Shown one piece after another: positions 60,147 through 64,000 of a stretch of 64,000 bases of DNA (positions are counted from its first letter, which is position 1; every line of letters begins with the position of its first letter). The translations under genes and the position numbers were made by a program. Below the pieces are notes generated by a model. The model saw only the letters and a list, made by a program, of their open reading frames with translations. It had not been told where the DNA came from and did no database searches. The stretch is from Mesorhizobium sp. LSJC280B00 (GTDB taxonomy: Bacteria; Pseudomonadota; Alphaproteobacteria; Rhizobiales; Rhizobiaceae): positions 66,146-130,145 of the forward strand of contig NZ_AYVL01000006.1 of NCBI RefSeq assembly GCF_000502835.1, given 5' to 3'.

Positions 60147-61240
60147 TTGACTCGAAGCCCGGCCTGGCGCATCAGCGGCAGCACGCGGTCGCAGAAGAAG
60201 GGCAATTCGTAGGTGTAGTTGACGAATGTAAGGGCGGCGCCGGAATAGCCCTGGTCCATGATCTCAGTGAGATCGTCGACGATCTTTTCCGGCGTGCCGA
60301 TGAGCGGGAACGTTCCGGCACCGCCGGCGAACCTTTGCCGATATTCGGTGAAAGCCTTCGCGTCGTGCGAGTTCGCGAATTCCTTCTTCTTGCGCATGTG
60401 CTCGTCGACCGCACCCTCGTCCGCGCATTCCAGCGCGTAATGCCGGTAGTAGTCCTCGGCTTCCTGCTGGGTCTCCCGGCAGACGACGTGACAGACCGTA
60501 TAGACGCCGACTTCGCGTCCGACTTCGGCCGCTCGGTTGGTGATGTCGACCACATGCGCACGGCCGTCGGCGATTTCGGAAAAAGTCGAAAACAAATAGT
60601 CGCAGTGGCGCGCTGCATAGTTGCGCCCTGGCGCGCCGAAGGCGGCGTTCATGGTCACCGGTCGTGGCGCCTGCAGACTTGGTGGGCGGCTGACGACCCC
60701 CTTCAGATCATAGAACTCGCCGCCGAAATCGAACGGCTCCCTCGATTGATAGGCACGCACGATGATGTTGATCCATTCCTCGGCTTGATCGTAGGTTCGA
60801 TCGCCGACCGTCTGCCCGAACATGGCGAACTCGTCGGGGTTCCAGCCGCAGACAATGTTCAAGCCGGCCCGCCCATTGGAGATGTGGTCGACCGTCGCCA
60901 GCGCTTTTGCAGCCTGCAGCGGATGAACCAGCGGCACATGCACCGTCATGAACAGGCCGATGTTTTCCGTGGCGACAGCAAGGCCCGCCGCCCAGGTGAA
61001 AGTCTCGAACGACCATTCCCGCACATGCGTCAAACCGCCGAAGCCGCGCCAGCGGGCGATCGGCAGCAGAAACTCGAGGCCGGCGCGATCGGCGATGCAG
61101 GCGGAGTTGAGGTTGTCTTCCCAGCGGGCATGCCAGCGCTCGAGAACGGTGGTCATTGCCAGGCCGCCATCGGCGTTCATGGAAAAGACGCCGAGCTTGA
61201 ACCTGTTCGGCCCTTTCAGCGGGTGCTGCTTCCTGATCAT
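60143..61240 (-). CDS. LLM-class flavin-dependent monooxygenase
   Basis: The 365-residue protein has the luciferase-like TIM barrel seen in RutA, SfnG and SsuD: FLLPIARWRGFGGLTHVREWSFETFTWAAGLAVATENIGLF, LATVDHISNGRAGLNIVCGWNPDEFAMFG and APGRNYAARHCDYLF. Relatives add oxygen to pyrimidines, sulfones or sulfonates, using reduced FMN. It overlaps the flavin reductase by 4 bp and the GntR gene by 4 bp, so it is the second gene of the operon. The substrate is unknown; it is most likely the organic acid brought in by the TRAP transporter. Confidence 0.92.
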   Translation of the reverse strand: MIRKQHPLKGPNRFKLGVFSMNADGGLAMTTVLERWHARWEDNLNSACIADRAGLEFLLPIARWRGFGGLTHVREWSFETFTWAAGLAVATENIGLFMTVHVPLVHPLQAAKALATVDHISNGRAGLNIVCGWNPDEFAMFGQTVGDRTYDQAEEWINIIVRAYQSREPFDFGGEFYDLKGVVSRPPSLQAPRPVTMNAAFGAPGRNYAARHCDYLFSTFSEIADGRAHVVDITNRAAEVGREVGVYTVCHVVCRETQQEAEDYYRHYALECADEGAVDEHMRKKKEFANSHDAKAFTEYRQRFAGGAGTFPLIGTPEKIVDDLTEIMDQGYSGAALTFVNYTYELPFFCDRVLPLMRQAGLRVN

Positions 61241-61953
61241 GCTTTCCCCTGCCGCGACATGCCCTCACCTTCACCGTTGGAGTCTTGAAACGGTGGGCTA
61301 AGCTTCATGAAACGCTCCTCGGCGTTCTGAATGAAGCGGGTCATGCGGTCGTAAGCGGCGACGGCGTCGCGCTTGACGAATGCCTCATAGATTGCGCGCA
61401 TGCCGGCAACGATAACGGCCTGCGTCGGCTGGTGCGACAGCGTCCTTAAGCGGACGACGAGCACGTGGTCGGCGAACCTTGCAATCGTTTGGGAAAGGCG
61501 CTCGTTCTCGACGGCGCCGAGCCAACAATTCCTGAATGCCGAATTGGCCTGGAAAAAGCGGTCGGCATCGCCGGCGGCGGCCGCAGCCTCGGCCTCCCGA
61601 AGCGCGGCTGCCAGGGTCTTGAGGCCAGCGGCGTCAAGTGTCCGTGCGGCGTGCGCGGCGGCCCGTGGCTCAAGCAGGCGGCGGACCTCGAAGATGTCGG
61701 CGACATCCGTCGCGGTAAGCGTGGGCAGGGTGAAGCCGCGTGTGGTGCCGACGAGATAGCCCTCATGCACCAACTGCATCAAGGCGTCGCGGACAGGCAT
61801 TCTGGAAATGCCGAGCTGGGCGGCAATATCGACGTCGACGAGCTTCTGGCCAGGCGCCAATTCGCCATGCTGTATCGTCAGCCGGATTTGTTGATAGACC
61901 TGGGCACGCAGATTGCCATCGCCAACCCGTTTGAGCTCTATCGTTTCCGTCAT
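61237..61953 (-). CDS. GntR-family transcriptional regulator, FCD subfamily
   Basis: The 238-residue protein has a GntR winged helix (VYQQIRLTIQHGELAPGQKLVDVDIAAQLGISRMPVRDALMQL, about residues 16-60) and an FCD effector domain (IFEVRRLLEPRAAAHAAR, FFQANSAFRNCWLG). I start it at the ATG at 61953; the ATG-less region upstream is open but not protein-like. It is the first gene of the nine-gene operon and overlaps the LLM gene by 4 bp, so it probably controls that operon itself. Repeats at 61979-61992 and 62121-62134 may be its operators. Confidence 0.9.
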   Translation of the reverse strand: MTETIELKRVGDGNLRAQVYQQIRLTIQHGELAPGQKLVDVDIAAQLGISRMPVRDALMQLVHEGYLVGTTRGFTLPTLTATDVADIFEVRRLLEPRAAAHAARTLDAAGLKTLAAALREAEAAAAAGDADRFFQANSAFRNCWLGAVENERLSQTIARFADHVLVVRLRTLSHQPTQAVIVAGMRAIYEAFVKRDAVAAYDRMTRFIQNAEERFMKLSPPFQDSNGEGEGMSRQGKA

Positions 61954-61978
61954 CCACGCCTTCCCATGCGAAGATTTC

Positions 61979-62134
61979 GTATATCGTTTGAGGCTGTGTT
62001 CTCGCAGTCGTGCCGTTTGAAATGCAGCCACGTGTCGGCAGAAATCGACCTATCAGCCATGTTCCCGGCTCAAGTGGAGCATAGGCTGGATCACCTGGCA
62101 AGATGTTTTAAGTTTATAATGTATACTGTTTGAG
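61979..62134. promoter_or_regulatory. Direct repeats and -10 element upstream of the GntR operon
   Basis: GTATATCGTTTGAG (61979-61992) and GTATACTGTTTGAG (62121-62134) agree at 12 of 14 positions, 142 bp apart. A consensus TATAAT lies at 62115-62120 just before the second copy, on the plus strand, but no clear -35 is seen. They may be operators of the adjacent GntR protein, with the second controlling a rightward transcript. Confidence 0.45.
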
Positions 62135-62152
62135 TTCGCTGTCCGGAGGGCA

Positions 62153-62203
62153 ATGGATCGCGCCATCCGTGCTGCCGCGCCGCGCGACGGCGGGGACAGC
62201 TAA
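62153..62203 (+). CDS. Possible 16-residue peptide in the leader region
   Basis: A short frame, MDRAIRAAAPRDGGDS, starts at 62153 after GGAGGG (62145-62150) and 33 bp after a TATAAT. It ends before the hairpin at 62223. The ribosome-binding site is good, but the frame is too short to judge; it may be a leader peptide or chance. Confidence 0.25.
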   Translation: MDRAIRAAAPRDGGDS

Positions 62204-62222
62204 CGATCCGCGCGGTTCGGTA

Positions 62223-62242
62223 AAAAACGTACAGACGTTTTT
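62223..62242. terminator. A/T-flanked hairpin, possible bidirectional terminator
   Basis: AAAAACGT-ACAG-ACGTTTTT is a perfect 8 bp stem with a 4 base loop that ends in five T on the plus strand and five T on the minus strand. The stem is AT-rich, so it is weaker than a usual terminator. It follows the 16-residue frame by 19 bp. Confidence 0.45.
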
Positions 62243-62343
62243 CCGTGACACATCGAAGTTGACGGATTTAACTAAAATTACTTGCGATCTGCGCGCGCCG
62301 GCACGCCCACCCCGATCCCCTCGCCGGTACGCATTACTGGATC

Positions 62344-62375
62344 GCCCGCCGTATCGAAAGGTGCGGCGGGCTTTT
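62344..62375 (+). terminator. Intrinsic terminator-like hairpin before the 86-residue gene
   Basis: GCCCGCC (62344-62350) pairs with GGCGGGC (62365-62371), with a 14 base loop, followed by TTTTC. It lies 25 bp before the start of the next gene. It could end a short RNA transcribed across 62130-62370 or act as an attenuator for the 86-residue gene. Apart from these elements the 447 bp stretch 61954-62400 shows no larger gene. Confidence 0.55.
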
Positions 62376-62400
62376 CGTTTCGTTTGGCGGGGAGGCGCTT

Positions 62401-62661
62401 ATGCGAGACTTGCCCAGGAATATCGACGCCGACGTCGTGATCGAAATCAGCAAGCTGCTCGACGACCGGGCGAAGTCCGTGCCGGTGCCGGTGCACAAGC
62501 TGGCGGCGATGATCCGGCTGGGCGTCGAGACCCGTCTGACCGATCACTCGATCGAGGAGCTGATCGTGGAAATGGCCGCGACGCGGGGGCTTCCGATGCT
62601 GTTCGACTTGCCGGTGGTCGACAACGTCGTGCCGTTTGCCTTGGCGCGCCGTTCCCGCTGA
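62401..62661 (+). CDS. Hypothetical 86-residue protein
   Basis: The protein is small, acidic at its start and probably helical: DADVVIEISKLLDDRAKSVPVPVHKLAAMIRLG followed by TDHSIEELIVEMAATRGLPMLFDL. There is no signal peptide or membrane segment. GGGGAGG six to ten bases upstream supports the ATG at 62401. The pattern of charged and hydrophobic residues suggests a genuine folded protein, but I recognise no family. Its leader holds two hairpins. Confidence 0.6.
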   Translation: MRDLPRNIDADVVIEISKLLDDRAKSVPVPVHKLAAMIRLGVETRLTDHSIEELIVEMAATRGLPMLFDLPVVDNVVPFALARRSR

Positions 62662-62704
62662 CACTTCGCTCGAACCTCACCGATCGTCGCGTCGCCGCCC
62701 GATT

Positions 62705-62923
62705 TCACTTGTCCTGATGCGCGGGCCGAGTGTCGCCTTTCTTTTCGGGGTCGTGGGTATGGTGGCTGTCGCGTTCGCCGCCGCCGCCGGAGACTTTGCT
62801 GTGGCTGCGACGGTCGGAGTCGGCCGGCGGCTTTTCGACGCTCAGCGGCTTCTTGGCGTTTTCGTGCGCGGCGCCGGGACCGCCCTGGCGGATGCTGGCA
62901 GGAGTCTTCTTCGACGTGGACAT
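62705..62923 (-). CDS. Hypothetical 72-residue disordered hydrophilic protein
   Basis: The sequence (MSTSKKTPASIRQGGPGAAH..., then VSGGGGERDSHHTHDPEKKGD) is rich in Lys, Gly, Ser, His and Pro with no hydrophobic core, so it is predicted to be unfolded. It starts 3 bp after the stop of a similar small gene, and both begin with MST. Such pairs are sometimes stress proteins, but this is a guess. Function unknown. Confidence 0.5.
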   Translation of the reverse strand: MSTSKKTPASIRQGGPGAAHENAKKPLSVEKPPADSDRRSHSKVSGGGGERDSHHTHDPEKKGDTRPAHQDK

Positions 62924-62926
62924 GAC

Positions 62927-63106
62927 CTAGCGATCCTGGACGTTGCCTTGATGGGTGGTGTTGACCTTCGTATTGCCTTGCTGGCCCTGCTTGTCGGGAT
63001 CCGGAACGGCTGATTGCGGTCCCTGTTCGGCTGCTACCGATTTTTTGTCACCGGCGCCCTTTGGGCTCAGATTCTTCGGCGGCACAGGGGGAGGTTTTGT
63101 GCTCAT
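62927..63106 (-). CDS. Hypothetical 59-residue disordered hydrophilic protein
   Basis: The sequence (MSTKPPPVPPKNLSPKGAGD..., ending KVNTTHQGNVQDR) is rich in Pro, Lys, Gly and Gln. It has no hydrophobic segment. GGAAGGAGA precedes the ATG at 63106; the frame is open to 63187 but starts there only with TTG. It is the first gene of a two-gene unit with the 72-residue protein. The 127 bp before it (63107-63233) show no gene. Confidence 0.55.
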   Translation of the reverse strand: MSTKPPPVPPKNLSPKGAGDKKSVAAEQGPQSAVPDPDKQGQQGNTKVNTTHQGNVQDR

Positions 63107-63233
63107 GGCGTTTCTCCTTCCGCCACCCAAACAAGCGGCTCGGGAGAAAGGTTCCCGAGGGTCCGACATTAACGGTGATTGCCGCAACGAGCCGGGTCCA
63201 CAGGCCGTGGCTTGGGGCCGGCGGGATCCAGGA

Positions 63234-63446
63234 TTATTTCTTGATAATGTTTCCGTTGTTCAGATCGAAGGCCTGGGCACCGAACGCCTGCCTGAAGAAA
63301 TCCTCCTGCAGATCGCCCCATTCGCCGAGATAGGCGCCGCAATTGCTGCAATGGATCGGCGTCGAATCCTTCGGATTGTCGGGAATCTCCATCAGGATCG
63401 TCCCGCACGCCTTGCAATCGAGCTTGTCATCCAAACGGCGGCCCAT
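63234..63446 (-). CDS. Small zinc-ribbon-type protein
   Basis: The 70-residue protein has two CxxC pairs, LDCKACGTIL and IHCSNCGAYLG, separated by about 20 residues, the usual layout of a zinc ribbon. The C-terminal part (WGDLQEDFFRQAFGAQAFDL) looks helical. I start it at the ATG at 63446, which places the first CxxC near residue 11; an ATG at 63521 would add 25 basic residues. Such proteins bind zinc and may act in nucleic-acid or protein contacts; the target is unknown. Confidence 0.65.
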   Translation of the reverse strand: MGRRLDDKLDCKACGTILMEIPDNPKDSTPIHCSNCGAYLGEWGDLQEDFFRQAFGAQAFDLNNGNIIKK

Positions 63447-63539
63447 TGGCACATGATCGCGCGTTTTCAGCCGTGCGCCAATTGTCGTTTTCGTACGGGG
63501 CTGCGAACGGTACGTTTCCACCTGCAGGCGGGCAGTAGG

Positions 63540-63998
63540 CTATCGGTCTGCCGGATTTCCGAACGCCGGATCGCGCCGCCTCGAATACGTCCCCACCCGC
63601 GGCAGCTCGTCTGGAAAGTCGACCCAGGGAAGCCTCATGTCCCAATATGCGTGGGCCCGCGGCGGAAACCGTTCGGGATGATCGAGGAAGCCGATCGCCA
63701 GATAGAGTTCGTCGGGCAGGCCCTGGTCGACATAGCTGATCGATGTTCCACAATCCGCACAGAAGGACCGGAGCACGCCTGGGGTTTTCGAAAATATCTT
63801 CGGTGTGCCGGTGAGCAATGTGAATTCGGAAGGCCGATAACCGACCCACACCGACAGAGGGCTTCCTATCGCCTTGCGGCAGTCGTCATCGTGATCGGAG
63901 CAAATCCAGAAAGGCTCGCCGCGCATCTCCGCCGTTATGGCGCCGCAAAAACAGGAACCCGTTTCAGTTCGTGGCATTGCCTTGCTGCTGAATTTCAT
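63540..63998 (-). CDS. GFA (Gfa-like) family zinc protein
   Basis: The 152-residue protein has the GFA domain's zinc-binding cysteines: CFCGAI (about residue 16), a single Cys in WICSDH and one in DDCRKA, and CADCG (about residue 80). The pattern GTPKIFSKTPGVLRSFCADCGTSISY is typical. GFA proteins are related to a glutathione-dependent formaldehyde-activating enzyme, but most have no proven activity. The start at 63998 is the last usable one in the window; an ATG at 63977 (MPRTETGS) is equally plausible, and the true start may lie there. Confidence 0.85.
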   Translation of the reverse strand: MKFSSKAMPRTETGSCFCGAITAEMRGEPFWICSDHDDDCRKAIGSPLSVWVGYRPSEFTLLTGTPKIFSKTPGVLRSFCADCGTSISYVDQGLPDELYLAIGFLDHPERFPPRAHAYWDMRLPWVDFPDELPRVGTYSRRRDPAFGNPADR

Positions 63999-64000
63999 TG

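Noticed and set aside
1-64000. Mobile elements, CRISPR arrays, tRNA or rRNA genes
   Set aside because: No transposase or integrase protein, no regularly spaced short repeats and no cloverleaf or rRNA sequence was recognised; the only dispersed-type repeat is the one at 32302-32449. A computer search with tRNA and Rfam models would be needed to be sure.

Overview
The window is high-GC chromosomal DNA packed with ABC and TRAP uptake operons, small-molecule catabolic enzymes and GntR/IclR/RpiR/Lrp regulators. This style, together with a rhizobial-type intergenic repeat at 32302-32449, points to an alphaproteobacterium of the Rhizobiales, most like Mesorhizobium. That assignment is inference; no rRNA, tRNA, insertion sequence, phage gene or CRISPR array was seen.

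Layout. (1) 1-3540: a GlcD-like FAD oxidase, then the pseudouridine catabolic pair psuK-psuG on the minus strand. (2) 3783-15475: a peptidoglycan-recycling cluster. An RpiR/MurR-type regulator is divergent from a murA paralogue and an amino-sugar kinase, followed by murQ, a complete peptide-type ABC transporter, a beta-lactamase-fold hydrolase and anmK. Two near-identical palindromes, one in the regulator/murA gap and one before murQ, probably make it one regulon. (3) 15476-19330: GNAT and MFS genes divergent from an Lrp regulator, then a RibD/DHFR-like protein overlapping an ECF sigma factor with a SnoaL-like tail. (4) 19406-28629: a divergent unit with a branched-chain-amino-acid-type ABC transporter, a GntR regulator, an aldo/keto reductase, small proteins of the DUF3830, TIGR04076 and DUF4440 types, and a DadA-like oxidase. 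(5) 28742-35849: a polyamine-type ABC operon with a hydantoin-racemase-like enzyme and a GNAT, divergent from a GntR gene. (6) 35857-44679: a lactonase-like beta-propeller, then MaoC, CoA-transferase, a solute-binding-like protein without signal peptide, and a ribose-type ABC transporter whose ATPase is split into two genes. (7) 44745-53926: lactone hydrolase and IclR, divergent from a CUT1 sugar ABC transporter with enolase-superfamily dehydratase, rhamnose mutarotase, Gfo/Idh oxidoreductase and a second MaoC. (8) 53930-61953: a nine-gene minus-strand operon (GntR, LLM monooxygenase, flavin reductase, TRAP transporter, a double EthD-like protein, HpcH aldolase, 2-hydroxyacid dehydrogenase) with its own terminator. 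(9) 62000-64000: a leader-like intergenic region and small proteins, ending in a GFA-domain protein.

Most modules combine a transporter with matching catabolic enzymes and a regulator, as expected of a soil or plant-associated scavenger of sugars, acids and cell-wall fragments. The least explained are the LLM/TRAP operon (8), the DUF3830/TIGR04076/AKR/Liv unit (4) and the split-ATPase CoA module (6). Candidate operators were identified by eye in most divergent promoter regions.
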